Positions 9,201-17,445 of a stretch of 34,316 nucleotides of DNA are shown piece by piece; the stretch's first letter is position 1, and each line of letters begins with the position of its first letter. Both the position numbers and the translations under genes were made by a program. Source of the DNA: Bacteroidales bacterium. GTDB taxonomy: Bacteria > Bacteroidota > Bacteroidia > Bacteroidales > Paludibacteraceae. The stretch covers positions 1 through 34,316 of the forward strand of contig JALFYY010000004.1 of NCBI GenBank assembly GCA_022783865.1. Direction: 5' to 3'. The notes under the pieces are model-generated. The model worked only from the letters and a program-made list of their open reading frames with translations, searched no databases and was not told the DNA's origin.

Positions 9201-10340
9201 CAAGCCATTATTGAAGAGCGGGAGAAACATGGCAGATACAAAGATATCTACGATTTTGTAGAGCGCATCAACCTCTCGGCTTGCAACCGCAAAACGATGG
9301 AAAGTCTGACGATTGCCGGAGCTTTCGATTGTTTTGAAGACACCTACAGAGAGCAACTTTTAGGCTGCAATTTCAAAGGCGAAGGAGTGTTGGACATGCT
9401 CATACGCTATGGCAACAAATACCAAGTTGACAAACAAGCCACTACCAATTCTCTATTCGGCGATTTCAGCAGCGAAATGGGTATAGACATACAAAAACCG
9501 GAATTACCGTTTGTGGAACGTATGTCGGCTATCGAACGGCTGAACAAAGAAAAAGACCTCATCGGTATGTACCTTTCGGCGCACCCGCTTGACAAATACC
9601 AATTCGAATTGGAGAACCTGTGCAACATCACAGCCAAAGAATTGGCAGAATTTGAAGCTATCCGAACAGCGGAAAAGCGGACAAACGCCGTAAACAACAC
9701 GAATGACGAAACAGAAGGAGACGATGATAACAATAATGTAATCAGAACCAGCCCGAATGATTGGCTGAAAGAGAAAGAAAACCAGATATTCACCTTCGGT
9801 GGTATCATCACCCGATCGGAAGTGGCAACTTCGATGAAAACAAACAAACAATACGGCAAATATCAACTCGAAGACTATTCGGGATCATATACTTTCTGTT
9901 TGTTCAACGAAGATTATGAAATCTACCATACCCGTCTGTCAACCAATAATTTTGTTTACATAACCGGTGTATTGCAGCAATATGGGGCACAAAGGCAATA
10001 CTTCAAACCAAAAGCGGTTGAGCAAGCCAACTACGAATTGAAGATTCAGCATATTGAACATTTGGACAACGTACAAACGCAAAGTATCGAATCGGTAACA
10101 CTGCTACTGCCCGTCAACGGGATTACCCACGATTTCAGCCAAGAACTGATCCGTCAATGCAACGAAAACAAAGGAGATATTCTCCTGAAGATACAAGTGT
10201 TCGACGAAATGCGCGACAATGTGGTGAATCTGATTTGTCCTCACTACCCCATCAGTATTACACCGTCGTTCTATCAGTTCCTGAGGGAACGAATACAAGA
10301 AAACGGAGTGAAATATATCATCAATACGCGGAACGGATAA
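6210..10340 (+). CDS. dnaE: DNA polymerase III alpha subunit
   Basis: 1376 residues, the replicative polymerase. The N-terminal PHP domain begins FTHLHVHSQYS (H8, H10) and continues TDHGN (D41, H42). Polymerase residues include PGRGSAAGS and PDIDVDFDD with catalytic D546 and D548. Thumb, finger, HhH and C-terminal OB-fold regions follow (FGGIITRSEVAT). Odd: about 75 residues (61-135), rich in Lys, Glu, Ala and Gln and apparently coiled coil, interrupt the PHP domain just after the second metal motif and before FKPIVGVEAY. A second acidic insert lies before the OB domain, about residues 1160-1180. Length exceeds the approximately 1160 residues of the E. coli protein mainly through these inserts. 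Confidence 0.97.
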   Translation: MTHFTHLHVHSQYSVLDGMSKIPDLVNRCRKTGMNSIALTDHGNMYGIKELLDYCKKINKAPAGALKDCEDNLKKAQKTAAELPKLEAEEKACKDKAEKVSLHKKIEEARQAEKQIPLYEAELPKLKQQADEYVPFKPIVGVEAYCARRSRHSKDKNVKELSAEGREFIVDRSGWHLILLAKNKTGYMNLCKIVSLSFLEGFYDRPRIDKELLQQYHEGLIVCSACLGGELPQLIMRGKVEEAEKSIRWFKSIFGDDYYIELQRHQTDKPGGDTNTYQRQKEVNPVLIELARKTDTKIICTNDVHFVEEEHSEAHDRLICISTGVYLDDIKRLHYTKQEWLKSPEEMERIFADLPEALENTQEIVSKVETYSIDTDPIMPKFPIPEDFGTEEEYRQKYTPEDLFNEFTRNEKGEVVLKQEDAEKKIQKLGGYDRLYRIKFEADYLAKLTWDGAHERYGDVLTDEQKDRITFELHVMKTMGFPGYFLIVMDYIRAAREELGVSVGPGRGSAAGSVVAYCLKITDVDPLKYDLLFERFLNPDRISLPDIDVDFDDEGRERVLDWVSEKYGKTHVAHIITYGKMASKSAIADVGRVQQVPLKTVNEIKQLIPNKFPDSLKDEKGKVPKVNLHNCYKYVPELRQQLNSDDRNISSMLHYAEELEDTVRQVGIHACGVIIGADDLTKFAPLSTIYDKKLKQDIIVTQYDGHYVESVGLIKMDFLGLKTLTILKEAVANVKKSKNIDIDIDHIPVDDALTYKLFQEGKTIATFQFESSGMQMYLKDLKPTVLTDLIAMNALYRPGPMDYIPQFIARKQGREPIVYDLPCMEKYLADTYGVTVYQEQVMLLSREIAGFTRGESDQLRKAMGKKIKAMLDELHPKFIEGGRNKGYDTAILEKIWSDWEAFASYAFNKSHATCYAWIAYQTGYMKAHYPAEFMAANLTVEKADITKVSKFMDECKAMNIRVLEPDVNESGLNFTVNQKGDIRFGLGGIKGVGENAVQAIIEEREKHGRYKDIYDFVERINLSACNRKTMESLTIAGAFDCFEDTYREQLLGCNFKGEGVLDMLIRYGNKYQVDKQATTNSLFGDFSSEMGIDIQKPELPFVERMSAIERLNKEKDLIGMYLSAHPLDKYQFELENLCNITAKELAEFEAIRTAEKRTNAVNNTNDETEGDDDNNNVIRTSPNDWLKEKENQIFTFGGIITRSEVATSMKTNKQYGKYQLEDYSGSYTFCLFNEDYEIYHTRLSTNNFVYITGVLQQYGAQRQYFKPKAVEQANYELKIQHIEHLDNVQTQSIESVTLLLPVNGITHDFSQELIRQCNENKGDILLKIQVFDEMRDNVVNLICPHYPISITPSFYQFLRERIQENGVKYIINTRNG

Positions 10341-10352
10341 AACATATAAAAC

Positions 10353-10375
10353 GGAGCAGGCAGATGGCTTGCTCC
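10353..10375. terminator. Hairpin between convergent dnaE and the minus-strand small gene
   Basis: A 9-bp stem (10353-10361 with 10367-10375, one G-T) and 5-base loop, followed at once by a second weak hairpin CCTAC-N7-GTAGG. There is no T tract, so termination is uncertain. It sits 13 bp after the dnaE stop. Confidence 0.4.
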
Positions 10376-10447
10376 TACCTTGCAAGTAGGGATTCATACA
10401 AGGGTCATACGAAGGTTGCACGGACAGTACAACAGTTGCCGAACGGC

Positions 10448-10915
10448 TTATTTCACAATCTTAACGGTGAAAATATTCTCAACGAGTTGTGTGTCACGGA
10501 TTTTGCACTGCGTGAGCCACTGACGGAAATTCTTTAGTTGCGTTGCACGCGGCAAACTGTATTGCTCATGGGCTTTGGCTTCGTCGTTGGCTTTGTAGAA
10601 TTGCTGAGGTGAGAACAGCACATAGATTTGCGAATACGAAACCGATCGCTCCGTGGTAAACATATATTCCCTTCCCAACAATTCATCGGCTTTCGTATAA
10701 TACCTACGGGCATACTCAGACGAGAAGAATACATAACGCCGATTGCCCGTTACGGGAATAGCACCACGCTCGTCGTCGGCAGCAGGCAAAAGGCAATATG
10801 CCATATCTTCGTCCTCGCCCAACTGCGCAAACCGCACATTGCTCACCGTTTGCGCCATAAACACAGCACAAACCATCACCGACAGAAAGAGTATCACACA
10901 ACGCAGTTTTTTCAT
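10448..10915 (-). CDS. Small exported protein, DUF4384-like
   Basis: 155 residues beginning MKKLRCVILFLSVMVCAVFMAQ, a signal peptide. The body contains YVFFSSEYARRYYTKADELL, then SQIYVLFSPQQFYKAND and a terminal NFRQWLTQCKIRDTQLVENI. This order (statement of a value with defaults, then a FxxWL...D.q block) recalls the DUF4384 domain found in exported Bacteroidota proteins; recognition is by pattern only. It stands alone, convergent with dnaE. A weak -7-like TACTATTG lies upstream at about 11013-11020 on minus. No catalytic residues are evident. Confidence 0.6.
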   Translation of the reverse strand: MKKLRCVILFLSVMVCAVFMAQTVSNVRFAQLGEDEDMAYCLLPAADDERGAIPVTGNRRYVFFSSEYARRYYTKADELLGREYMFTTERSVSYSQIYVLFSPQQFYKANDEAKAHEQYSLPRATQLKNFRQWLTQCKIRDTQLVENIFTVKIVK

Positions 10916-11075
10916 TATTTTCGCAGTTTACCAGCTATTGTAGCCAATACGTACATTGTAGCACCAATACCCGCATACACGGCAATTTTTCCATATATAC
11001 GCATACGTTGCAATAGTAATAAATATTGTTTAATTGCACAATAGGGAGTTAAAAAGATTTCGTGTTTAGAATAAA

Positions 11076-11097
11076 AACGCCCTCTAAAGAGGGCGTT
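11076..11097 (-). terminator. Terminator of the cstA-adh-aldh unit
   Basis: A perfect 10-bp stem AACGCCCTCT/AGAGGGCGTT with a 2-base loop. Read on the minus strand it is followed by TTTATT, giving a TTTTTA run. It lies 32 bp after the aldehyde dehydrogenase stop. On the plus strand there is no T run. Confidence 0.85.
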
Positions 11098-11129
11098 CGT
11101 ATATCGTAAAATACCAGTCAGTACTCATT

Positions 11130-12500
11130 TTACCGCAGGAAAAGGCGGATTATTTTTTCTTTCCAGGCGGCGTAAGGTTGGTAGCGCAAAGGGAGATCGA
11201 GGAAATTGGGCTTCTTCACAACGGCTTTGGCGTGACTGAACGTTTCGAAACTCTTTTTGCCATGGTAACTTCCCATACCGCTATTGCCTACACCGCCGAA
11301 GGGCAAAGCCGAAGTAGCGATATGCATAATGGTATCGTTGATACACCCTCCGCCGAACGAAACTTCACGCATAAAACGGCGTTTGGTACAACTATCAGTG
11401 GTGAACAAGTAGAGCGCCAAAGGTTTCTCACGGTCACGCACAAAATTGTACGCTTCATCGATATTCTCCACCGTCAGAACGGGCAGTACCGGACCGAAGA
11501 TTTCCTCTTGCATAACGGCATCGTCCCCGGTTACGCCGTCCATCACAGTGGGCGCAATCTGCAAAGTTTCCGCTTTGGTTTGTCCACCATAAACGACTTT
11601 GCCGCTATCGATGAGTCCGCTGATACGGTCGAAATGCTTTTGGTTGATGATTTTTCCGTAATCGGGATTGAGGAAAGCGTCAGTGCCGTATTGCGAGCGA
11701 ATCTCCTCGAAAAGGAGCGCAAGAAAACGGTCGTGAACGGATTGTTCCACCAATACATAGTCGGGTGCAATGCACGTTTGTCCGCAATTGAGCCACTTGC
11801 CGAAAGCCAGACGGCGAGCCGCCAAACGCAAATCCGCCGTGTGGTCGATAATACAAGGCGATTTACCACCGAGCTCGAGCGTAACGGGTGTGAGATAGCG
11901 AGCCGCTTTCTCCATTACCATCTTTCCGACGGTAACGCCACCTGTGAAGAAGATATAGTCGAAACGCTGTTCCAAAAGGCTCTGATTTTCGGCACGTCCG
12001 CCTTCTACCACTGCAATATATTCGGGCGAAAACGCTTCACGGAGCAAATCTGTCATGACTTTGCTCGTAGCCGGAGAATAAGCCGAAGGTTTGAGTACCA
12101 CGCAGTTACCAGCGGCAATAGCACCTACCAAAGGTTCGAGCGAGAGCAGAACAGGATAGTTCCACGGAGACATGATGAGTACCACGCCGTAGGGTTCTTG
12201 TACGATACGGCTCAATGCCGGAAAATTGGTCAGCGGTGTCGGTCGGCAAGCAGTACGTGCCCAACGGCGGAGATGACGGCGGACGTGGGAAATCTCCGAA
12301 AGAGTGAGTCCCACTTCGCACATAAACGCTTCGGTAGCTGATTTACCCAAATCGGACTTAATGGCTGTTAACAAGTCGGTTTCATGCCGACGTATAGCGT
12401 CTTCCAAACGGTTGAGCGCATTCAAACGGAATTTGATATCCAATGTAGCTCCCGAGCGAAAATAGGCTCGTTGAGCAGAAACGATAGGAGCAGTATCCAT
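11130..12500 (-). CDS. Aldehyde dehydrogenase, class 3 type
   Basis: 456 residues from the ATG at 12498-12500; longer upstream reading would overlap the alcohol dehydrogenase gene. It oxidises aldehydes to acids with NAD(P). Visible active-site elements: N113 in MSPWNYP, FTGG (185-188), E209 in TLELGG, and nucleophile C243 in NCGQTCIAPDY. The C-terminal block PFGGVGNSGMGSYHG is typical of class 3 (fatty aldehyde/YwdH-like) enzymes, and the length of about 456 fits that class rather than the approximately 490 of class 1/2. Only 28 bp separate it from the upstream dehydrogenase, and a TTTGAC repeat fills that gap. Confidence 0.93.
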   Translation of the reverse strand: MDTAPIVSAQRAYFRSGATLDIKFRLNALNRLEDAIRRHETDLLTAIKSDLGKSATEAFMCEVGLTLSEISHVRRHLRRWARTACRPTPLTNFPALSRIVQEPYGVVLIMSPWNYPVLLSLEPLVGAIAAGNCVVLKPSAYSPATSKVMTDLLREAFSPEYIAVVEGGRAENQSLLEQRFDYIFFTGGVTVGKMVMEKAARYLTPVTLELGGKSPCIIDHTADLRLAARRLAFGKWLNCGQTCIAPDYVLVEQSVHDRFLALLFEEIRSQYGTDAFLNPDYGKIINQKHFDRISGLIDSGKVVYGGQTKAETLQIAPTVMDGVTGDDAVMQEEIFGPVLPVLTVENIDEAYNFVRDREKPLALYLFTTDSCTKRRFMREVSFGGGCINDTIMHIATSALPFGGVGNSGMGSYHGKKSFETFSHAKAVVKKPNFLDLPLRYQPYAAWKEKIIRLFLR

Positions 12501-12526
12501 AATTTGACGATTTGACAATTTAACGA
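12501..12526 (+). repeat. TTTGAC-type repeat, copy A
   Basis: Consecutive 8-9-bp steps TTTGACGA, TTTGACAA, TTTAACGA fill the gap between the aldehyde and alcohol dehydrogenase genes. Related copies occur at 13731-13767, 13848-13884, 22866-22903 and 25859-25894, all in the same strand orientation. Confidence 0.7.
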
Positions 12527-12528
12527 GT

Positions 12529-13725
12529 TCACATAGCAAGGCGGTAAAGGTGTTCGAGTTCTTTGCGGTCCATAAGGACGGGAACGGGATAAAGCGGATT
12601 GCCTTCGGCATCGGCATGGGCAGCCATCTGAGGAATATCTTCCTCACGGATATCGGCTATCTTCGTCGGGATATTCATCTTGGCGTTCATTTCCTCAATC
12701 CAAGCAATAAAACGTTTGGCAGTTTCTTCGTCGGACAGGTTTTCTGTAATCACATTCGCACGGCGTGCCAAACGGGCTAATTTCGGATAGACCGCACTAC
12801 CGTAGGCTTTGAGCACGATAGGGAGCAAAACGGCATTTGCCAAACCATGGGGTGTACCATATTTGCCTCCCAACGAGTGTGCCACAGCGTGGACATAGCC
12901 CACATAACTTTTGGAAAAAGCCAAGCCGGCACAAAAAGCGGCACGAAGCATATATTGACGCGCTTCACCATCGTTGCCGTTTTCGTACGCCCGATAGAGA
13001 TAGCGGTTGATGAGTTTGGTAGCCGTTTCCGCCATCAAACGTGTCTGCTTGGTAGTAGAACGTCCGATATAAGCTTCTACAGCGTGCGTGAGCGCATCCA
13101 TACCGGTGGTAGCCGTAATATGTTTGGGCAATCCGGTGGTAAGATGCCAATCAAGAATGGCGTAATGCGGGATAAGCGGGAAGTCGTTGATAGGATATTT
13201 GTGGTGAACCCGGCTATCGGTGATGACTGCCGCCAAAGTGGTTTCACTGCCCGTTCCTGCCGTAGTAGGAATTGCAATCAAAAGCGGTAAACGCTTGTGC
13301 ACACGGAGGATACCCTTCATCTCTGGAATAGACTGATTAGGCTTTACGATACGTGCACCCGCTGCTTTGGCACAATCCATCGAGGAACCGCCACCCAAAG
13401 CAATAAGTGCTTCCGCACCAAAATCGAGGTATTGCTGCCGAGCGGCTTCCACATTGTCGATAGTAGGATTGGGAACGGTGTCGGAATAGACGGTATAAGC
13501 AATACCCTCCTTCTGCAATACGTTTTCCAACTGTTGCAACAATCCGGCTTTGACCAAACCTTGGTCAGTGACAATAAGTACGCGTGATTTATTATTCTTT
13601 TTCAGTATTTCGGGTATGCGCGTTATCGCATTGAACCGCTTGGGATCTCTGTAAGGTAACAGAGGAAGCGCCAAATAGAACACCCCTTGAAAGGTGCGGC
13701 ACCAGATTTTTCTTAAACAATTCAT
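12529..13725 (-). CDS. Iron-containing alcohol dehydrogenase
   Basis: 398 residues. Interconverts alcohols and aldehydes/ketones with NAD(P)H. The dinucleotide-binding stretch is GGGSSMDCAK (111-120), and metal ligands by family pattern are D210 and H214 (GMDALTHAVEAY), H279 (YVHAVAHSLGG) and H293 (GTPHGLANAV). Length is typical. It sits between cstA (141 bp upstream) and the aldehyde dehydrogenase (28 bp downstream), so alcohol, aldehyde and acid can be interconverted by the pair. Substrate range is not determinable; the group includes butanol, 1,3-propanediol and lactaldehyde reductases. Confidence 0.93.
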   Translation of the reverse strand: MNCLRKIWCRTFQGVFYLALPLLPYRDPKRFNAITRIPEILKKNNKSRVLIVTDQGLVKAGLLQQLENVLQKEGIAYTVYSDTVPNPTIDNVEAARQQYLDFGAEALIALGGGSSMDCAKAAGARIVKPNQSIPEMKGILRVHKRLPLLIAIPTTAGTGSETTLAAVITDSRVHHKYPINDFPLIPHYAILDWHLTTGLPKHITATTGMDALTHAVEAYIGRSTTKQTRLMAETATKLINRYLYRAYENGNDGEARQYMLRAAFCAGLAFSKSYVGYVHAVAHSLGGKYGTPHGLANAVLLPIVLKAYGSAVYPKLARLARRANVITENLSDEETAKRFIAWIEEMNAKMNIPTKIADIREEDIPQMAAHADAEGNPLYPVPVLMDRKELEHLYRLAM

Positions 13726-13730
13726 ATATG

Positions 13731-13767
13731 ATTGACGATTTGACTATTTCACAATTTGACAATTATC
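13731..13767 (+). repeat. TTTGAC-type repeat, copy B
   Basis: Begins GATTGACGATTTGACTATTT and ends CACAATTTGACAATTATC, directly upstream of the alcohol dehydrogenase start. Same 8-9-bp step as copy A. Confidence 0.7.
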
Positions 13768-13820
13768 AGTAAACAAACTAATTTCCGCTTGGAGTTTTTG
13801 CAAATTTCGTGCCAAAAAGG

Positions 13821-13847
13821 TGGATTTAGACGGGGCCACGCCCCCGG
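13821..13847 (+). repeat. Degenerate REP element, GGGGC flavour
   Basis: TTTAGACGGGGC-CAC-GCCCCCGG has the left arm of the REP family seen at 18519-18630 and 33948-33972 but lacks the CGTCTCTACA right end; the TTTGAC repeat copy C begins at that point. Confidence 0.5.
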
Positions 13848-13884
13848 ATTTGACAATTGGACAATTTTACACTTTGACGATTTT
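13848..13884 (+). repeat. TTTGAC-type repeat, copy C
   Basis: Contains ATTTGACAATTGGACAATTT and CACTTTGACGATTTT. It overlaps the last codons of cstA (stop at 13867-13869), so the repeat either inserted at or co-evolved with the gene end. Confidence 0.6.
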
Positions 13885-15339
13885 GCGGGCATATTTGTTT
13901 GCCCAGGCAGAGAAACCGATGAGAATGGCAAGAGTTACCACACCGGCTATAACATAACCTATCCAACGCCATTCGACGGGCAGATGAAGCCCTTCGGGCG
14001 CAATGAGGATATAACTCACACTGACCATCGTCATAAAAAGCGCCGGCAATAACGAAATGAAATAGCCATTGGAGAAAGGCGAACGACCGGTGCCGTGTTC
14101 CAACTTAAAGAGAAAAACGGTAGCCGTCCAGAGAGTAAAGACCGCCAAGGTCTGATTGGTCCATGCGAAATAACGCCATACAACATCGAAATTGACAAAA
14201 GTCATCGCAAAAACAAGAGCGAACAACGGCAAAGAAATATAAAGCCGTTTGCGAATGGCTTTTTGGTCGAGATGAAGAAAATCCGCCACAATCAGCCGGG
14301 CACTGCGAAGCGCCGTATCACCTGAGGTAACAGGTGCAGCAATCACACCTACAATCGCCAATATACCCCCCACTTTCCCCAACCATGTACGAGAGATGCG
14401 GTCGATAACAAGAGCGGCTATATTCTCCCCTTGGTGTTCTGCAGCGAAAGTCTGCAAACCTTCGATTCCTCCGAAAAAAGAACCGGCAGCCGCCGCCCAA
14501 ACAAGTGCCAACATACCTTCAGCCACCATAGCCCCGTAGAAAATCCAGCGACCTTGCCGTTCATTGGTTATGCAACGTGCCATGATAGGCGACTGCGTAC
14601 CGTGGAAACCACTGATAGCACCACAGGCAATACTCACAAACATCATTGGGAAAAGGGGCAAGCCGTTGGTCTGACGATTATGCAATCCATCGGTCAGTTC
14701 CGGCATATCGGCAGCATGCCAACCTAACATCACCACCATAATACCCAATCCCATGAAGAGCAAAATAGCACCAAAGAGAGGATAAAAACGCCCGATGAGT
14801 TTATCGATAGGCAACAAAGTAGCCAACACATAGTAAGCAAAGATGATGAGAATCCACGCTTGCGCACTGACAGAATGAGCCAAACCGTGCAACAGACCGG
14901 CAGGGCCACTGAGGAAAGTGGTGGTGAGCAAAATAAGCAGCACCAACGAAAGGACACGCATCAACTGCTTGACACCGCCACCCAGTTCATCGCCTACAAT
15001 TTCGGGCAGACTGGCACCGCCTTTGCGGACGGACATCATACCGGAAAGATAGTCGTGCACGCCACCTGCGAAAATAGTACCGAACACAATCCAAAGAAAA
15101 GCGGCAGGACCATAGAAGATGCCCATAATCGCACCAAAGATAGGACCCAAGCCGGCGATATTGAGAAACTGAATGAGAAAAATTCGCCAAGCCGGCAGTG
15201 CGACATAATCAACTCCGTCAGCTTTGGTTATTGCAGGAGTTGCAACTTTGCTGTCTGCTCCGAAAATCTTCTCAACAAGCACTCCATAAAGCACATAGCC
15301 GAGAACGAGAACTATCAATGAGATGATGAAAGTGTACAT
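13867..15339 (-). CDS. cstA: CstA-family carbon starvation/peptide or pyruvate transporter
   Basis: 490 residues with about 13 membrane helices. The family (CstA, BtsT) imports peptides or pyruvate under nutrient limitation. Family-like segments: PAWRIFLIQFLNIAGLGPIFGA near the N-terminus, GTIFAGGVHDYLSGMMSVR, and ISGFHGTQSPIMARCITNE in the middle. It is shorter than the approximately 700-residue E. coli proteins, as usual for the compact Bacteroidota form. It is first gene of a minus-strand unit with the alcohol and aldehyde dehydrogenases and has its own good promoter. Confidence 0.9.
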   Translation of the reverse strand: MYTFIISLIVLVLGYVLYGVLVEKIFGADSKVATPAITKADGVDYVALPAWRIFLIQFLNIAGLGPIFGAIMGIFYGPAAFLWIVFGTIFAGGVHDYLSGMMSVRKGGASLPEIVGDELGGGVKQLMRVLSLVLLILLTTTFLSGPAGLLHGLAHSVSAQAWILIIFAYYVLATLLPIDKLIGRFYPLFGAILLFMGLGIMVVMLGWHAADMPELTDGLHNRQTNGLPLFPMMFVSIACGAISGFHGTQSPIMARCITNERQGRWIFYGAMVAEGMLALVWAAAAGSFFGGIEGLQTFAAEHQGENIAALVIDRISRTWLGKVGGILAIVGVIAAPVTSGDTALRSARLIVADFLHLDQKAIRKRLYISLPLFALVFAMTFVNFDVVWRYFAWTNQTLAVFTLWTATVFLFKLEHGTGRSPFSNGYFISLLPALFMTMVSVSYILIAPEGLHLPVEWRWIGYVIAGVVTLAILIGFSAWANKYARKIVKV

Positions 15340-15373
15340 TATTGGTTGGCATTTGCCGTTTGTTTACAAGTTG

Positions 15374-15405
15374 CAAAGATACAAAAAAGATTGCAAATAT
15401 GCAAA
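15374..15405 (-). promoter_or_regulatory. Promoter of cstA
   Basis: On the minus strand TTTG (15405-15402), 20 bp, then TATCTTTG (15381-15374). Predicted start near 15367, about 28 nt before the ATG at 15339. Confidence 0.8.
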
Positions 15406-15419
15406 AAGGAAAATTCAGT

Positions 15420-15450
15420 TAATAGTAATAATTAATAGCTAATATTGCAT
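15420..15450 (+). repeat. AATAATTAATAG-type dispersed repeat, copy 1
   Basis: TTAATAGTAATAATTAATAG followed by CTAATATTG. Similar sequences occur at 26246-26280 and 30841-30880, each in a spacer upstream of a minus-strand gene or operon. Confidence 0.6.
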
Positions 15451-15469
15451 TATCAGACAAATGGTTTGT

Positions 15470-15765
15470 TTATCCGCAACCATTCATTTTACAAGGGTGA
15501 GGGAGGATGGATGAGTATCCGCCGTCGTTGTTCACAAGGATGTCTATCTGTCCGAACTCATCCAGCGTGCGCTTCACTGCCTCCTCGGTAGCATGGTAAT
15601 CCGCCGCATCGGCTTGGGGGCAAGGCAGCGCTGCCCTTTTTGCTTCTACAGCCTTCGTCACCTCTTCCGCGCGTGCCGCGTTGTGCAGGTAGGTGAATAC
15701 CACGTCCGCTACGTTATTACCTATGGGGCATATCGCCCGAGACCTGTGATTACTACACGTTTCAT
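15470..15765 (-). pseudogene. Decayed FabF/FabG chimera
   Basis: On minus, the ATG at 15765 opens MKRVVITGLG, the start of beta-ketoacyl-ACP synthase II (FabF). After a 7-base stretch where 9 are expected, the frame shifts and PIGNNVADV, also FabF-like, continues directly into VFTYLHNAARAEEVTKAVEA and DFGQIDILVNN, which is the central part of a 3-oxoacyl-ACP reductase/short-chain dehydrogenase (FabG). The reductase part lacks its Rossmann GxxxGIG start and everything after the NNxG motif, ending in unrelated residues at a TAA (15470-15472). The junction falls at the codons for ADV, which occur in both parents. It looks like a deletion scar joining two neighbouring genes. Confidence 0.75.
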
Positions 15766-15794
15766 ATGCTCTTATTTTGCTTAATTATAATCTG

Positions 15795-17438
15795 TTATTG
15801 GTACATAAACCGCCGGATACTTCCTTTCGGCGTTTTGGCAAACGGCTCGAAGCGCAACTCGAAAGTATTCACCGCCGCATATTGCGGCAAGCGTGCATTG
15901 AGGTTGCGGATATTGCCAGCCATGATAGCGTTCAGTGCTTCGGCGTCTATCTGCTCGTTGTCCATGCGGTTCATGTCGGGTACTATCAGTGCATGGAGGA
16001 TATGCTCCCGTTGTACTACTACCGACTCCGCTACGTAGGGGAGCGCGTTGAGCAGCACTTCGATTTCTTCGGGATAGATGTTCTGCCCATTGGACGACAG
16101 AAGCATGTTTTTGCAGCGTCCCACCAAGAAGAGTGTATGGTCGTCGTCCAGCGTGCCCAAATCGCCCGTGCGGAACCAGCCGTCTTCCGTGAACGCCGCC
16201 TCCGTGGCTTCCGGATTCTTGTAATATCCGGCAAACACGCATTCGCCTTTCACCTGGACCTCTCCCGGGATGGTTCTTCCGTCAGGTGATGCAATACGGA
16301 CGCTCAGCGACTCTACCGTCTCGCCGCAGGACTTGGCTTTGTATTGCCCCACCTTGCCCACTGCCAGCAAGGGGGCGCACTCCGACATACCGTAGCCCGT
16401 GATAAAGGGCATGTTGATCTGGAATGCAAGCAGTTGCTCTATGGCCGGCGGAATAGCTGCGCCTCCCGTGACAAAGACTTCCAGTCTTCCTCCCAAAGCG
16501 CCCATCACTTTTGCGCGCAATGCTGCGCAAAAGCCGGGATATTGTTCATAGTTTGCCAATTTGTGCCGCCCCTCTTCGCTGCTCATCTCCGCTCCTGCCA
16601 CATACTCTACGAATTTCGCCAGCACAAGCGGCACAGCAAGGAATATCTTCGGACTATATGCCCGCATCGCCTCTTCCACCAACGACGGAATAGGCATACG
16701 CCCCAATATGACGGAGTGCATACCCGTACACATCGTCACTACCAAGTCGCACGTCAGACCGAAAATATGGGCATAGGGCAAGATGCTAACGTAGTTGTCG
16801 CCGGCTTGGTAAGGCAGTAGCCGCTGAAACTGCTCCACATTCCAACTGAAATTGCGTATTGTCAGCATCACGCCTTTCGGATTACCCGTCGATCCGGACG
16901 TGTACATGATGGCACATACCTCGTCCATATCGCGCGACGGGTAGTGTACATCACCAGCGGTGCAGCCTTGCGGATGCGCCGCAGCAAACAGTTTACCGCC
17001 CTCCTCGTAGGCTTTGCGGGCGTCATCGGTCGCTGCCAGCAGTTCCATACTGTCGATATCCACTACCGCCACCACACCGGGCATGTTGTCGAATTGCATT
17101 TGGCTGAATGTGCGCTTCTCTGTGTAGAGTATCTTGCTGTCGGAATGCACAACCAATTTCTCCACGTCCACGGGCAGAAAAGCGTTGTACAATTGCACGC
17201 TCACATATCCGCCTGTCATCGCCGCCCAAAAGACTTCCACCCAATGCACCGTGCTACGGGCGTTCAGCGCTATCTTGTCCCCTTTCTTCAACCCCATAGC
17301 GCGCCATACAAGGTGCAGGTGTTCTATATGCTGTGCCAGTTCTCCGTAGGTTTCTGTGCGGATTTGGTAGTCTGACAATGCAGGATTATCCCAATACTTC
17401 TTTACGGATTGTTCAAATAATTCGGTTAGATTTTCCAT
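15795..17438 (-). CDS. AMP-dependent acyl-CoA/acyl-ACP synthetase (long-chain fatty acid ligase type)
   Basis: 547 residues. Activates a carboxylic acid through an acyl-adenylate. Motifs: YTSGSTGNPKGV (179-190), GYGMSECAPL, GWFRTGDLG, and the terminal KTPKGSIRRF in the position of the family's PKTxxGKIxR motif, where the usual GK is GS and the lysine lies two residues earlier. A Bacteroidota subgroup with KTPKxSIKR endings is known to me, so this may be normal. It is intact but isolated between a FabF/FabG scar and an AraC remnant, and is GC-richer than neighbours (36 of 60 in line 16441-16500). Originally it probably loaded a starter acid onto a carrier protein in a fatty-acid-like pathway. 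Confidence 0.88.
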   Translation of the reverse strand: MENLTELFEQSVKKYWDNPALSDYQIRTETYGELAQHIEHLHLVWRAMGLKKGDKIALNARSTVHWVEVFWAAMTGGYVSVQLYNAFLPVDVEKLVVHSDSKILYTEKRTFSQMQFDNMPGVVAVVDIDSMELLAATDDARKAYEEGGKLFAAAHPQGCTAGDVHYPSRDMDEVCAIMYTSGSTGNPKGVMLTIRNFSWNVEQFQRLLPYQAGDNYVSILPYAHIFGLTCDLVVTMCTGMHSVILGRMPIPSLVEEAMRAYSPKIFLAVPLVLAKFVEYVAGAEMSSEEGRHKLANYEQYPGFCAALRAKVMGALGGRLEVFVTGGAAIPPAIEQLLAFQINMPFITGYGMSECAPLLAVGKVGQYKAKSCGETVESLSVRIASPDGRTIPGEVQVKGECVFAGYYKNPEATEAAFTEDGWFRTGDLGTLDDDHTLFLVGRCKNMLLSSNGQNIYPEEIEVLLNALPYVAESVVVQREHILHALIVPDMNRMDNEQIDAEALNAIMAGNIRNLNARLPQYAAVNTFELRFEPFAKTPKGSIRRFMYQ

Positions 17439-17445
17439 TCTTCTT

